Source: Urechis unicinctus
Taxonomy: Eukaryota; Annelida; Polychaeta; Xenopneusta; Urechidae
Direction: 5' to 3'
DNA: 64,000 nucleotides
Assembly: GCA_034190875.2 (NCBI GenBank)
Contig: CM067344.1
Span: 69,944,809 to 70,008,808 of the forward strand
Positions 1 through 15,400 of the stretch are shown one piece after another. The translations under genes and the position numbers were made by a program. The stretch's first letter is position 1, and every line of letters begins with the position of its first letter. The notes under the pieces were generated by a model, which was given only the letters and a program-made list of their open reading frames with translations, had not been told where the DNA came from and did no database searches.

Positions 1-1345
1 CACACACCTCAGTGTCTGGAGTCCACGAAAGTTATTCTCACCAACCTCACTGTCTAGAGTCCACTTAGGTTATCCTCACCAACCTCGCTGTCTGCAGTCC
101 ACGTAGGTTATTCTCACCAACCTCACTGTCTAGAGTCCACGTAGGTTATTCTCACACACCTCAATGTATGGAGTCCATGTAGGTTATTTTCACACACCTC
201 AGTGTCTGGAGTCCACGAAAGTTATTCTCACCAACCTCACTGTCTAGAGTCCACTTAGGTTATCCTCACCAACCTCGCTGTCTGCAGTCCACGTAGGTTA
301 TTCTCACCAACCTCACTGTCTAGAGTCCACGTAGGTTATTCTCACACACCTCAATGTATGGAGTCCACGTATGTTATTCTCACACACCTCACTGTCTGGA
401 GTCCACGAAGGTTATTCTCACACACCTCACTGTGTTGAGCCCACGTATGTTATTCTCACATACCTCACTGTCTAGAGTGCACGTATGTTATTCTCACATA
501 CCTCAATGTCTGGAGTCCAAGTAGGTTATTCTCACCAACCTCTCTGTCTTGAGTCCACGTAGGTTTTTCTCACATACCTCACTGTCTGGAATTCCCGTAG
601 GTTATTCTCACCAAACTCACTGTCTGGAGCCCACATATGTTATTCTCACATACCTCACTGTCTAGAGTGCACGTAGGTTATTCTCACACACCTCACTGTC
701 TGGAGTCCAAGTAGGTTAATCTCACCAACCTCTCTGTCTTGAGTCCACGTAGGTTATTCTCACATTCCTCATTGTCTTGAGTCCACGCAGAATATTTTCA
801 CCCACCTCACTGTCTTGAGTCCACGTAGGTTATTCTCACACACCTCACTGTCTAGAGTCCACGTAGGTTATTCTCACCAACTTCTCAGTCTAGAGTCCAC
901 GTAAGTTATTCTCACCCACCTCACTGTCTTGAGTCCACGTAGGTTATTCTCACACACCTCAATGTATGGAGTCCATGTAGGTTATTTTCACACACCTCAG
1001 TGTCTGGATCCACGTAAGTTATTCTCACCAACCTCACTGTCTAGAGTCCACGTAGGTTATTCTCACCAACCTCACTGTCTAGAGTCCACGTAGGTTATTC
1101 TCACCAACCTCACTGTCTGGAGTCCACGTAGGTTATTCTCATCAACCTCACTGTCTGGAGTCCACGTAAGTTATTCTCACCAACCTCACTGTCTAGAGTC
1201 CACGTAGGTTATTTTTACCAACCTCACTGTCTTGAGTCCATGTAGGTTATTCTCACCAACCTCACTGTCTGGAGTACATGTAGGTTATTCTCATCAACCT
1301 CACTGTCTGGAGTCCACGTAGGTTATTCTCATCAACCTCACTGTC
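1..1345. repeat. Higher-order repeat block, copy A (about 35 monomers)
   Basis: This is the first of three long copies of the same ordered series of variant monomers. Landmarks are tcagtgtctgg with cgaaagtt at the start, an internal 190-bp duplication (five monomers, positions 1 and 191), the variant ggaattcccgtagg at about 589, and cacgcagaatattttcaccc at about 784. The same landmarks recur at a shift of 8075 in copy B and 19063-19066 in copy C. The true left end may lie outside the window. Confidence 0.85.
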
Positions 1346-4300
1346 TGGAGTCACACCTCACACACCTCAATGTCTGGAGTCCACGTAGGTTATTCTCACA
1401 CACCTCACTGTCTGGAGTCCACGTAGGTTATTCTCACACACCTCACTGTCTGGAGTCCACGTAGGTTATTCTCACAACCTCACTGTCTGGAGTCCACGTA
1501 GGTTATTCTCAACCACCTCACTGTCTGGAGTCCACGTAGGTTATTCTCACCCACCTCACTGTCTGGAGTCCACGTAGGTTTATTCTCACACACCTCACTG
1601 TCTGGAGTCCACGTAGGTTATTCTCACACACCTCACTGTCTGGAGTCCACGTAGGTTATTCTCACACACCTCACCTCACTGTCTGGAGTCCACGTAGGTT
1701 ATTCTCACCAACCTCACTGTCTAGAGTCCACGTAGGTTATTCTCACCAACCTCACTGTCTGGAGTCCACGTAGGTTATTCTCACCAACCTCACTGTCTGG
1801 AGTCCACGTAGGTTATTCTCACACACCTCACTGTCTGGAGTTCACGTAGGTTATTCTCACACACCTCACTGTCTGGAGCCCACGTAGGTTATTCTCACAC
1901 ACCTCACTGTCTAGAGTCCACGTAGGTTATTCTCACACACCTCACTGTCTGGAGTCCACGTAGGTTATTCTCACCAACCTCTCTGTCTTGAGTCCACGTA
2001 GGTTATTCTCACATTCCTCATTGTCTTGAGTCCACGTAGGTTATTCTCACACACCTCACTGTCTGGAGTCCACGTAGGTTATTCTCACACACCTCACTGT
2101 CTAGAGTCCACGTAGGTTATTCTCACCAACTTCTCAGTCTAGAGTCCACGTAAGTTATTCTCACCCACCTCACTGTCTTGAGTCCACGTAGGTTATTCTC
2201 ACACACCTCAATGTATGGAGTCCATGTAGGTTATTTTCACACACCTCAGTGTCTGGAGTCCACGTAAGTTATTCTCACCAACCTCACTGTCTAGAGTCCA
2301 CTTAGGTTATTCTCACCAACCTCGCTGTCTGCAGTCCACGTAGGTTATTCTCATCAACCTCACTGTCTGGAGTCCACGTAAGTTATTCTCACCAACCTCA
2401 CTGTCTAGAGTCCACGTAGGTTATTTTTACCAACCTCACTGTCTTGAGTCCATGTAGGTTATTCTCACCAACCTCACTGTCTGGAGTACACGTAGGTTAT
2501 TCTCATCAACCTCACTGTCTGGAGTCCACGTAGGTTATTCTCATCAACCTCACTGTCTAGAGTCCACGTAGGTTATTCTCACACACCTCACTGTCTGGAG
2601 TCCACGTAGGTTATTCTCACACACCTCACTGTCTGGAGTCCACGTAGGTTATTCTCACACACCTCACTGTCTGGAGTCCACGTAGGTTATTCTCACACAC
2701 CTCACTGTCTGGAGTCCACGTAGGTTATTCTCATCAACCTCACTGTCTGGAGTCCACGTAGGTTATTCTCACACACCTCACTGTCTGGAGTCCACGTAAG
2801 TTATTCTCACACACCTCACTGTCTGGAGTCCACGTAGTTATTATTCTCACACACCTCACTGTCTGAGTCCACGTAGGTTATTCTCACACACCTCACTGTC
2901 TGGAGTCCACGTAGGTTATTCTCACACACCTCACTGTCTGGAGTCCACGTAGGTTATTCTCACCCACCTCACTGTCTGGAGTCCACGTAGGTTATTCTCA
3001 CCAACCTCACTGTCTAGAGTCCACGTAGGTTATTCTCACACACCTCACTGTCTGGAGTCCACGTAGGTTATTCTCACACACCTCACTGTCTGGAGTCCAC
3101 GTAGGTTATTCTCACACACCTCACTGTCTGGAGTCCACGTAAGTTAATCTCACCACCTCACTGTCTGGAGTCCACGTAGGTTATTCTCACACACCTCACT
3201 GTCTGGAGTCCACGTAGGTTATTCTCACACCTCACTGTCTGGAGTCCACGTAGGTTATTCTCACACACCTCACTGTCTGGAGTCCACGTAGGTTATTCTC
3301 ACACACCTCACTCTGTCTGGAGTCCACGTAGGTTATTCTCACCAACCTCTCTGTCTAGAGTCCACGTAGGTTATTCACACACACCTCACTGTCTGAGTCC
3401 ACGTAGGTTATTCTCACACACCTCACTGTCTGGAGTCCACGTAGGTTATTCTCACACACCTCACTGTCTGGAGTCCACGTAGGTTATTCTCACCAACCTC
3501 ACTGTCTAGAGTCCACGTAGGTTATTCTCACCAACCTCACTGTCTGGAGTCCACGTAGGTTATTCTCACCAACCTCACTGTCTGGAGTCCACGTAGGTTT
3601 TATTCTCACACACCTCACTGTCTGGAGTCCACGTAGGTTATTTTTTCACACACCTCACTGTCTGGAGTCCACGTAAGTTATTCTCACCAACCTCACTGTC
3701 TGGAGTCCACGTAGGTTATTCTCACCAACCTCACTGTCTAGAGTCCACGTAGGTTATTCTCACCAACCTCACTGTCTAGAGTCCACGTAGGTTATTCTCA
3801 CACACCTCACTGTCTGGAGTCCACGTAGGTTATTCTCACACACCTCACTGTCTGGAGTCCACGTAGGTTATTCTCACACACCTCACTGTCTTGAGTCCAC
3901 GTAGGTTATTCTCACATACCTCACTGTCTAGAGTCCACGTAGTTATTCTCACACACCTCACTGTCTGGAGTCCACGTAGGTTATTCTCACCACCTCACTG
4001 TCTTGAGTCCACGTAGGTTTTTCTCACACACCTCACTGTCTGGAGTCCACGTAGGTTATTCTCACCAAACTCACTGTCTGGAGCCCACGTATGTTATTCT
4101 CACACACCTCACTGTCTAGAGTCCACGTAGGTTATTCTCACACACCTCACTGTCTGGAGTCCACGTAGGTTATTCTCACCAACCTCACTGTCTTGAGTCC
4201 ACGTAGGTTATTTCTCACATTCCTCATTGTCTTGAGTCCACGTAGGAATATTCTCACCCACCTCACTGTCTGGAGTCCACGTAGGTTATTCTCACACACC

Positions 4301-7300
4301 TCACTGTGTGGAGTCCACGTAGGTTATTCTCACCAACCTCACTGTCTAGAGTCCACGTAGGTTATTCTCACCCACCTCACTGTCTTGAGTCCACGTAGGT
4401 TATTCTCACACACCTCAATGTATGGAGTCCATGTAGGTTATTTTCACACACCTCAGTGTCTGGAGTCCACGTAAGTTATTCTCACCAACCTCACTGTCTA
4501 GAGTCCACTTAGGTTATTATTCTCACCAACCTCACTGTCTGAGTCCACGTAGGTTATTCTCACACACCTCACTGTCTGGAGTCCACGTAAGTTATTCTCA
4601 CCAACCTCACTGTCTAGAGTCCACGTAGGTTATTCTCACCAACCTCACTGTCTTGAGTCCACGTAGGTTATTCTCACCACCTCACTGTCTGGAGTCCACG
4701 TAGGTTATTCTCATCAACCTCACTGTCTGGAGTCCACGTAGGTTATTCTCATCAACCTCACTGTCTAGAGTCCACGTAGGTTATTCTCACACACCTCACT
4801 GTCTGGAGTCCACGTAGGTTATTCTCACACACCTCACTGTCTGGAGTCCACGTAGGTTATTCTCACACACCTCACTGTCTGGAGTCCACGTAGGTTATTC
4901 TCACACAACCTCACTGTCTGGAGTCCACGTAGGTTATTCTCACACACCTCACTGTCTGGAGTCCACGTAGGTTATTCTCACACACCTCACTGTCTGGAGT
5001 CCACGTAGGTTATTCTTCCAACCTCACTGTCAGTCCACGTAGGTTATTCTCACACACTCACTGTCTGGAGTCCACGTAGGTTATTCTCACACCACCTCAC
5101 TGTCTGGAGTCACCACCTACTGTTGGAGTTTTCTCTCACCTCTCACTGTCTGGAGTCCACGTAGGTTATTCTATTCTCACCACACCTCACTGTCTGGAGT
5201 CCACGTAGGTTATTCTCACACACCTCACTGTCTGGAGTCCACGTAGGTTATTCTCACACACCTCTCTGTCTGGAGTCCACGTAGGTTATTCTCACCACCT
5301 CACTGTCTGGAGTCCACGTAGGTTATTCTCACACACCTCACTGTCTGGAGTCCACGTAGGTTATTCTCACACAACCTCACTGTCTGGAGTCCACGTAGGT
5401 TATTCTCACACACCTCACTGTCTGGAGTCCACGTAGGTTATTCTCACACACCTCACTGTCTGGAGTCCACGTAGGTTATTCTCACCAACCTCACTGTCTG
5501 GAGTCCACGTAGGTTATTCTCACACCTCACTGTCTGGAGTCCACGTAGGTTATTCTCACACAACCTCACTGTCTAGAGTCCACGTAGGTTATTCTCACAC
5601 ACACCTCACTGTCTGGAGTCCACGTAGGTTATTCTCACACACCTCACTGTCTGGAGTCCACGTAGGTTATTCTCTCACACCTCACTGTCTGGAGTCCACG
5701 TAGGTTTTTTTCTCACACACCTCACTGTCTGGAGTCCACGTAGGTTATTCTCACACACCTCACTGTCTGGAGTCCACGTAGGTTATTCTCACACCAACCT
5801 CACTGTCTGGAGTCCACGTAGGTTATTCTCACACACCTCACTGTCTGAGAGTCCACGTAGGGTTATTCTCACACACCTCACTGTCTGGAGTCCACGTAGG
5901 TTATTCTCACACACCTCACTGTCACGTAGGTTACACCTCACTGTCTGGAGTCCACGTAGGTTATTCTCACACAACCTCACTGTCTGGAGTCCACGTAGGT
6001 TTCTCACCCACCTCACTGTCTGGAGTCCACGTAGGTTATTCTCACCTCACCTCACTGTCTGGAGTCCACACGTAGGTATTTCTCACACACCTCACTGTCT
6101 GGAGTCCACGTAGGTTATTCTCACACACCTCACTGTCTGGAGTCCTGGAGTCCACCTCGTAGGTTATTTCTCACCAACCTCACTGTCTGGAGTCCACGTA
6201 GTTATTCTCACCACCTCACTGTCTCTGGAGTCCACGTAGTTATTCTCTCTGTCTGGAGTCCACGTAGGTTATTCTCACAACCTCACTGTGGAGTCCACGT
6301 AGGTTATTCTCACCAACCTCACTGTCTGGAGTCCACGTAGGTTATTCTTCTCACACCTCACTGTCTGGAGTCCACGTAGGTTATTCTCACCAACCTCACT
6401 GTCTAGAGTCTAGAGTCCACGTAGGTTATTTCTCACACCACACTCTGTCCATGGAGTCCACGTAGTTAGGTTATTCTCACACACCTCACTGTCTGGAGTC
6501 CACGTAGGTTATTCTCACACACACCTCACTGTCTGGAGTCCACGTAGGTTATTCTCACCAACCTCACTGTCAGAGTCCACGTAGGTTATTCTCACCAACC
6601 TCACTGTCTGGAGTCCACGTAGGTTATTCTCACCAACCTCACTGTCTGGAGTCCACGTAGGTTATTCTCACAACCTCACTGTCTGGAGTCCACGTAGGTT
6701 ATTCTCTCACTGTCTGGAGTCCACGTAGGTTATTCTCACACACCTCACTGTCTGGAGTCCACGTAGGTTATTCTCACACACCTCACTGTCTGGAGTCCAC
6801 GTAGGTTATTCTCACCACACCTCACTGTCTGGAGTCCACGTAGGTTATTCTCATCACCACCTCACTGTCTGGAGTCCACGTAGGTTATTCTCACCACACC
6901 TCACTGTCTGGAGTCCACGTAGGTTATTCTCACACACCTCACTGTCTGGAGTCCACACGTAGGTTATTCTCACCACCTCACTGTCTGGAGTCCACGTAGG
7001 TTATTCTCACCAACCTCACTGTCTGGAGTCCACGTAGGTTATTCTCACACACCTCACTGTCTGGAGTCCACGTAGGTTATTCTCACACACCTCACTGTCT
7101 GGAGTCCACGTAGGTTATTCTCATCAACCTCACTGTCTGGAGTCCACGTAGGTTATTCTCACACACCTCACTGTCTGGAGTCCACGTAGGTTATTCTCAT
7201 CCACCTCACTGTCTGGAGTCCACGTAGGTTATTCTCACACACCTCACTGTCTAGTCCACGTAGGTTATTCTCACCAAACCTCTCTGTCTGGAGTCCACGT

Positions 7301-8075
7301 AGGTTATTCTTCACACACCTCACTGTCTGGAGTCCACGTAGGTTATTCTCACACACCTCACTGTCTAGAGTCCACGTAGGTTATTCTCACCACCTCACTG
7401 TCTGGAGTCCACGTAGGTTATTCTCACACACCTCACTGTCTGGAGTCCACGTAGGTTATTCTCACACACCTCAATGTATGGAGTCCACGTAGGTTATTCT
7501 CACACACCTCAATGTCTGGAGTCCACGTAAGTTATTCTCACCAACCTCACTGTCTAGAGTCCACGTAGGTTATTCTCACCAACCCTCACTGTCTGAGTCC
7601 ACGTAGGTTATTCTCATCACACCTCACTGTCTGGAGTCCACGTAGGTTATTCTCACCACACCTCACTGTCTGGAGTCCACGTAGGTTATTTTCTCATACC
7701 AACCTCACTGTCTGGAGTCCACGTAGGTTATTCTCACCAACCTCACTGTCTGGAGTCCACGTAGGTTATTCTCACCAACCTCACTGTCTGGAGTCCACGT
7801 AGGGTTATTCTCACACCTCACTGTCTGGAGTCCACGTAGGTTATTCTCACACACCTCACTGTCTGGAGTCCACGTAGGTTATTCTCACACACCTCACTGT
7901 CTGGAGTCCACGTAGGTTATTCTCACACACCTCACTGTCTGGAGTCCACGTAGGTTATTCTCATCCACCTCACTGTCTGGAGTCCACGTAAGTTATTCTC
8001 ATACACCTCACTGTCTGGAGTCCACGTAGGTTATTCTCACCAACCTCTCTGTCTGGAGTTCACGAAGGTTATTCT

Positions 8076-9420
8076 CACACACCTCAGTGTCTGGAGTCCA
8101 CGAAAGTTATTCTCACCAACCTCACTGTCTAGAGTCCACGTAGGTTATTCTCACCAACCTCGCTGTCTGCAGTCCACGTAGGTTATTCTCACCAACCTCA
8201 CTGTCTAGAGTCCACGTAGGTTATTCTCACACACCTCAATGTATGGAGTCCATGTAGGTTATTCTCACACACCTCAGTGTCTGGAGTCCACGAAAGTTAT
8301 TCTCACCAACCTCACTGTCTAGAGTCCACTTAGGTTATTCTCACCAACCTCGCTGTCTGCAGTCCACGTAGGTTATTCTCACCAACCTCACTGTCTAGAG
8401 TCCACGTAGGTTATTCTCACACACCTCAATGTATGGAGTCCACGTAGGTTATTCTCACACACCTCACTGTCTGGAGTCCACGAAGGTTATTCTCACACAC
8501 ATCACTGTGTTGAGCCCACGTATGTTATTCTCACATACCTCACTGTCTAGAGTGCACGTATGTTATTCTCACATACCTCAATGTCTGGAGTCCAAGTAGG
8601 TTATTCTCACCAACCTCTCTGTCTTGAGTCCACGTAGGTTTTTCTCACATACCTCACTGTCTGGAATTCCCGTAGGTTATTCTCACCAAACTCACTGTCT
8701 GGAGCCCACATATGTTATTCTCACATACCTCACTGTCTAGAGTGCACGTAGGTTATTCACACACACCTCACTGTCTGGTCCAAGTAGGTTAATCTCACCA
8801 ACCTCTCTGTCTTGAGTCCACGTAGGTTATTCTCACATTCCTCATTGTCTTGAGTCCACGCAGAATATTTTCACCCACCTCACTGTCTTGAGTCCACGTA
8901 GGTTATTCTCACACACCTCACTGTCTAGAGTCCACGTAGGTTATTCTCACCAACTTCTCAGTCTAGAGTCCACGTAAGTTATTCTCACCCACCTCACTGT
9001 CTTGAGTCCACGTAGGTTATTCTCACACACCTCAATGTATGGAGTCCATGTAGGTTATTTTCACACACCTCAGTGTCTGGAGTCCACGTAAGTTATTCTC
9101 ACCAACCTCACTGTCTAGAGTCCACTTAGGTTATTCTCACCAACCTCGCTGTCTGCAGTCCACGTAGGTTATTCTCATCAACCTCACTGTCTGGAGTCCA
9201 CGTAAGTTATTCTCACCAACCTCACTGTCTAGAGTCCACGTAGGTTATTTTTACCAACCTCACTGTCTTGAGTCCATGTAGGTTATTCTCACCAACCTCA
9301 CTGTCTGGAGTACATGTAGGTTATTCTCATCAACCTCACTGTCTGGAGTCCACGTAGGTTATTCTCATCAACCTCACTGTCTAGAGTCCACGTAGGTTAT
9401 TCTCACACACCTCAATGTAT
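8076..9420. repeat. Higher-order repeat block, copy B
   Basis: Same variant order as the block at position 1, at a constant shift of 8075 falling to 8073 after a small deletion near 8775. The landmark ggaattcccgtagg is at about 8664. The preceding monomer carries the gagttcacgaagg variant, as it does before copy C, so the shared segment may begin slightly earlier. Confidence 0.85.
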
Positions 9421-12400
9421 GGAGTCCACGTAGGTTATTCTCACACACCTCACTGTCTGGAGTCCACGTAGGTTATTCTCACACACCTCACTGTCTGGAG
9501 TCCACGAAGGTTTTTCTCACACACCTCACTGTCTGGAGTCCACGTAGGTTATTCTCATCCACCTCACTGTCTGGAGTCCACGTAGTTATTCTCACCACAC
9601 CTCACTGTCTGGAGTCCACGTAGTTATTCTCACCCACCTCACTGTCTGGAGAGTCCACGTAGGTTATTCTCACACACCTCACTGTCTGGAGTCCACGTAG
9701 GTTATTCTCACCAACCTCACTGTCTAGAGTCCACGTAGGTTATTCTCACCAACCTCACTGTCTGGAGTCCACGTAGGTTATTCTCACCAACCTCACTGTC
9801 TAGAGTCCACGTAGGTTATTCTCACACACCTCACTGTCTGGAGTCCACGTAGGTTATTCTCACACACCTCACTGTCTGGAGTCCACGAAGGTTATTCTCA
9901 CACACCTCACTGTCTGGAGTCCACGTAGGTTATTCTCACACACCTCACTGTCTAGAGTCCACGTAGGTTATTCTCACACACCTCACTGTCTAGAGTCCAC
10001 GTAGGTTATTCTCACCCACCTCACTGTCTTGAGTCCACGTAGGTTATTTTCTCACACACCTCACTGTCTGGAAGTCCACGTAGGTTATTCTCACCAACCT
10101 CACTGTCTGGAGTCCACGTAGGTTATTCTCACACACCTCACTGTCTAGAGTCCACGTAGGTTATTCTCACACACCTCACTGTATGGAGTCCACGTAGGTT
10201 ATTCTCACCAACCTCACTGTCTGGAGTCCACGTAGGTTATTCTCACATTCTCACTGTCTGGAGTCCACGTAGTTATTATTTCACCCACCTCACTGTCTGG
10301 AGTCCACGTAGGTTATTCTCACACACCTCACTGTCTGGAGTCCACGTAGGTTATTCTCACCAACTTCTCACTGTCTAGAGTCCACGTAGGTAGGTTTCTC
10401 ACCACCTCACTGTCTTGAGTCCACGTAGGTTATTCTCACCACCTCACTGTCTGGAGTCCACGTAGGTTATTCTCTCACCTCACTGTCTCACTGTCTGGAG
10501 TCCACGTAGGTTAGGTTTCTCACACACCTCACTGTCTGGAGTCCACGTAGGTTATTCTCACACCACCTCACTGTCTGGAGTCCACGTAGGTTATTCTCAC
10601 ACACCTCACTGTCTGGAGTCCACGTAGGTTATTCTCACACACCTCACTGTCTGGAGTCCACGTAGGTTATTCTCACCAACCTCACTGTCTGGAGTCCACG
10701 TAGTTTATTCTCACAACCTCACTGTCTGGAGTCCACGTAGGTTATTCTCACACACCTCACTGTCTGGAGTCCACGTAGGTTATTCTCACACCTCACTGGA
10801 GTCCACTGTCTTCTCACACACCTCACTGTCTGGAGTCCACGTAGGTTATTCTCACACACCTCACTGTCTGGAGTCCACGTAGGTTATTTCTCACCACCTC
10901 ACTGTCTGGAGTCCACGTAGGTTATTCTCACACACCTCACTGTCTGGAGAGTCCACGTAGGTTATTCTCACACACCTCACTGTCTGGAGTCCACGTAGGT
11001 TATTCTCACAACCTCACTGTCTGGAGTCCACGTAGGTTATTCTCACACACCTCACTGTCTGGAGTCCACGTAGGTTATTCTCACCCACCTCACTGTCTAG
11101 AGTCCACGTAGGTTATTCACACCTCACTGTCTGGAGTCCACTCAGGTTATGTCACCCACCTCACTGTCTGGAGTCCACGTAGGTTATTCTCACACACCTC
11201 ACTGTCTGGAGTCCACGTAGGTTATTCTCACCAACCTCACTGTCTGAGTCCACGTAGGTTATTCTCACCACCTCACTGTCTGAGTCCACGTAGGTTATTC
11301 TCTCACACACCTCACTGTCTGGAGTCCACGTAGGTTATTCTCACACACCTCACTGTCTGGAGTCCACGTAGGTTATTCTCACCACACCTCACTGTCTAGA
11401 GTTAGGTTATTCTCACCAACCTCACTGTCTGGAGTCCACGTAGGTTATTCTCACACACCTCACTGTCTGGAGTCCACGTAAGTTATTCTCACCAACCCTG
11501 TCTAGAGTCGTAGGTTAGTACCAACTCACTGTGAGTCCACGTAGGTTATTCTCACCACACCTCACTGTCTGGAGTCCACGTAGGTTATTCTCACCAACCT
11601 CACTGTCTGGAGTCCACGTAGGTTATTCTCAGGTTATTCTCACACACCTCTGTCTGGAGTCCACGTAGGTTATTCTGGACCTCACTGTCTGGAGTCCACG
11701 TAGGTTATTCTCACACACCTCACTGTCTGGAGTCCACGTAGGTTATTCTCACACACCTCACTGTCTGGAGTCCACGTAGGTTATTCTCACCACACACCTC
11801 ACTGTCTAGAGTCCACGTAGGTTATTCTCACACAACCTCACTGTCTGGAGTCCACGTAGGTTATTCTCACACACCTCACTGTCTGGAGTCCACGTAGGTT
11901 ATTCTCACACACCTCACTGTCTGGAGTCCACGTAGGTTATTCTCACCAACCTCACTGTCTGGAGTCCACGTAGGTTATTCTCACACACCTCACTGTCTGG
12001 AGTCCACGTAGGTTATTCTCTCACCTCACTGTCACTGTCTGGAGTCCACTGTAGAGTCCACGTAGGTTTTTCACACCTCACTGTCTGGAGTCCACGTAGG
12101 TTATTCTCACACACCTCACTGTCTGGAGTCCACAGGTTATTTTCGTCACTGTCTGGAGTCCAGGTTATTCTCACACACCTCACTGTCTAGAGTCCACGTA
12201 GGTTATTCTCACACACCTCACTGTCTGGAGTCCACGTAGGTTATTATCACACCAACCTCACTGTCTGGAGTCCACGTAGGTTATTCTCACCAACCTCACT
12301 GTCTAGAGTCCACGAGTCCAACCTCACTGTCTGGAGTCCACGTAGGTTATTCTCACACAACCTCACTGTCTGGAGTCCACGTAGGTTATTCTCACAACCT

Positions 12401-15400
12401 CACTGTCTGGAGTCCACGTATTTTATTCTGGAGTCCACGTACCTCACTGTCTGGAGAGTCCACGTAGGTTATTCTCACACACCTCACTGTCTCTGTCTGG
12501 AGTCCACGTAGGTTATTCTCACACACCTCACTGTGTCTGGAGTCCACGTAGGTTATTCTCACACACCTCACTGTCTGGAGTCCACGTAGGTTATTCTCAC
12601 ACACCTCACTGTCTGGAGTCCACGTAGGTTATTTCTCACACAACCTCACTGTCTGGAGTCCACGTAGGTTATTCTCACAACCTCACTGTCTGGAGTCCAC
12701 GTAGGTTTATTCTCACCACCTCACTGTCTGGAGTCCACGTAGGTTATTCTCTCACACCTCACTGTCTGGAGTCCACGTAGGTTATTCTCACCACCTCACT
12801 GTCTGGAGTCCACGTAGGTTATTCTCACAACCTCACTGTCTGGAGTCCACGTAGGTTATTCTCACACACCTCACTGTCTGGAGTCCACGTAGGTTATTCT
12901 CATCCACCTCACTGTCTGGAGTCCACGTAGGTTATCTCACACACCTCACTGTCTGAGTCACGTCCAGGTTATTCCACCACTGTCTGGAGTCCACGTAGGT
13001 TATTCTCACACACCTCACTGTCTAGAGTCCACGTAGGTTTTCTCTCACCACCTCACTGTCTAGAGTCCACGTAGGTTATTCTCACCCCACCTCACTGTCT
13101 GAGTCCACGTAGGTTATTCTCACACACCTCACTGTCTGGAGTCCACGTAGGTTATTCTCACACACCTCACTGTCTGGAGTCCACGTAGGTTATTCTCACA
13201 CACCTCACTGTCTAGAGTCCACGTAGTCACCACCTCACTGTCTGGATCCACGTAGGTTATTCTCACACAACCTCACTGTCTGGAGTCCACGTAGGTTATT
13301 CTCACACACCTCACTGTCTGGAGTCCACGTAGGTTATATTTTCACCCACCTCACTGTCTGGAGTCCACGTAGGTTTCTTCTCACCACCTCACTGTCTGGA
13401 GTCCACGTTAGGTTATTCTCACACACCTCACTGTCTGGAGTCCACGTAGGTTATTCTCACACACCTCACTGTCTGGAGTCCACGTAGGTTATTCTCACCA
13501 ACCTCACTGTCTGGAGTCCACGTAGGTTATTTCTCACACACCTCACTGTCTGGAGTCCACGTAGGTTATTCTCACACACCTCACTGTCTGGAGTCCACGT
13601 AGGTTATTCTCACACACCTCACTGTCTGGAGTCCACGTAGGTTTATCTCACACACCTCACTGTCTGGAGTCCACGTAGGTAGGTTATTCTCACCACACCT
13701 CACAGTTGTCTGGAGTCCACGTAAGTTATTCTCACACACCTCACTGTCTGGAGTCTGAGTCCACGTAGGTTATTCTCACACACCTCACTGTCTGGAGTCC
13801 ACGTAGGTTATTCTCACACACCTCACTGTCTGGAGTCCACGTAGGTTATTCTCACCACCTCACTGTCTGGAGTCCACGTAGGTTATTCTCTCACAACCTC
13901 ACTGTCTGGAGTCCACGTAGGTTATTCTCACCACACCTCACTGTCTGGAGTCCACGTAGGTTATTCTCACACACCTCACTGTCTGGAGTCCACGTAGGTT
14001 ATTCTCACCACACCTCACTGTCTGAGAGTCCACGTAGGTTATTCTCACACACCTCACTGTCTGGAGTCCACGTAGGTTATTCTCACACACCTCACTGTCT
14101 GGAGTCCACGTAGTTATTCTCACACACCTCACTGTCTGGAGTCCACGTAGGTTATTTCTCACACCTCACTGTCTGGAGTCCACGTAGGTTATTCTCACCC
14201 CACTCTCACTGTCTGGAGTCCACGTAGGTTATTCTCACCACCTCACTGTCTGGAGTCCACGTAGGTTATTTTCTCACACACCTCACTGTCTGGAGTCCAC
14301 GTAGGTTATTCTCACACCTCACTGTCTGGAGTCCACGTAGTTATTCTCACACACCTCACTGTCTGGAGTCCACGTAGGTTATTCTCACACACCTCACTGT
14401 CTGGAGTCCACGTAGGTTATTCTCACCCACTGTCTGGAGTCCACGTAGTGTATTGGAGTCCTCACTGTCTGGAGTCCACGTAGGTTATTCTCACACCTCA
14501 CTGTCTGGAGTCCACGTAGGTTATTCTCACACACCTCACTGTCTGGAGTCCACGTAGGTTATTCTCACACCTCACTGTCTGGAGTCCACGTAGGTTATTC
14601 TCACCACCTCACTGTCTGGAGTCCACGTAGGTTATTCTCACACACCTCACTGTCTGGAGTCCACGTAGGTTATTCTCACCACCTCACTGTCTGGAGTCTA
14701 TAGTTGGAGTCACTGTCTGGAGTCCACGTAGGTTATTCTCACCACCTCACTGTCTGGAGTCCACGTAGGTTATTCTCACCACCTCACTGTCTAGGTTAGT
14801 CCACGTAGTTATTCTCACACACCTCACTGTCTGAGTCCACGTAGGTTATTCTCACCACACCTCACTGTCTGGAGTCCACGTAGGTTATTCTCACACACCT
14901 CACTGTCTGGAGTCCACGTAGGGTTATTCTCACACACCTCACTGTCTAGAGTCCACGTAGGTTATTCTCACCAACCTCCTCTGTCTGGAGTCACGTAGGT
15001 TATTCTCACACACCTCACTGTCTGGAGTCCACGTAGGTTATTTCTCACACACCTCACTGTCTGGAGTCCACGTAGGTTATTCTCATACACCTCACTGTCT
15101 GGAGTCCACGTAAGTTATTCTCACCAACCTCACTGTCTAGAGTCCACGTAGGTTATTCTCACCAACCTCACTGTCTGCAGTCCACGTAGGTTATTCTCAT
15201 CAACCTCACTGTCTAGAGTCCACGTAGGTTATTCTCACACACCTCACTGTCTGGAGTCCACGTAGGTTATTCTCACACACCTCACTGTCTTGAGTCCACG
15301 TAGGTTATTCTCACACACCTCACTGTCTGGAGTCCACGTAGGTATTCTCACACACCTCACTGTCTGGAGTCCACGTAGGTTATTCTCACACACCTCACTG

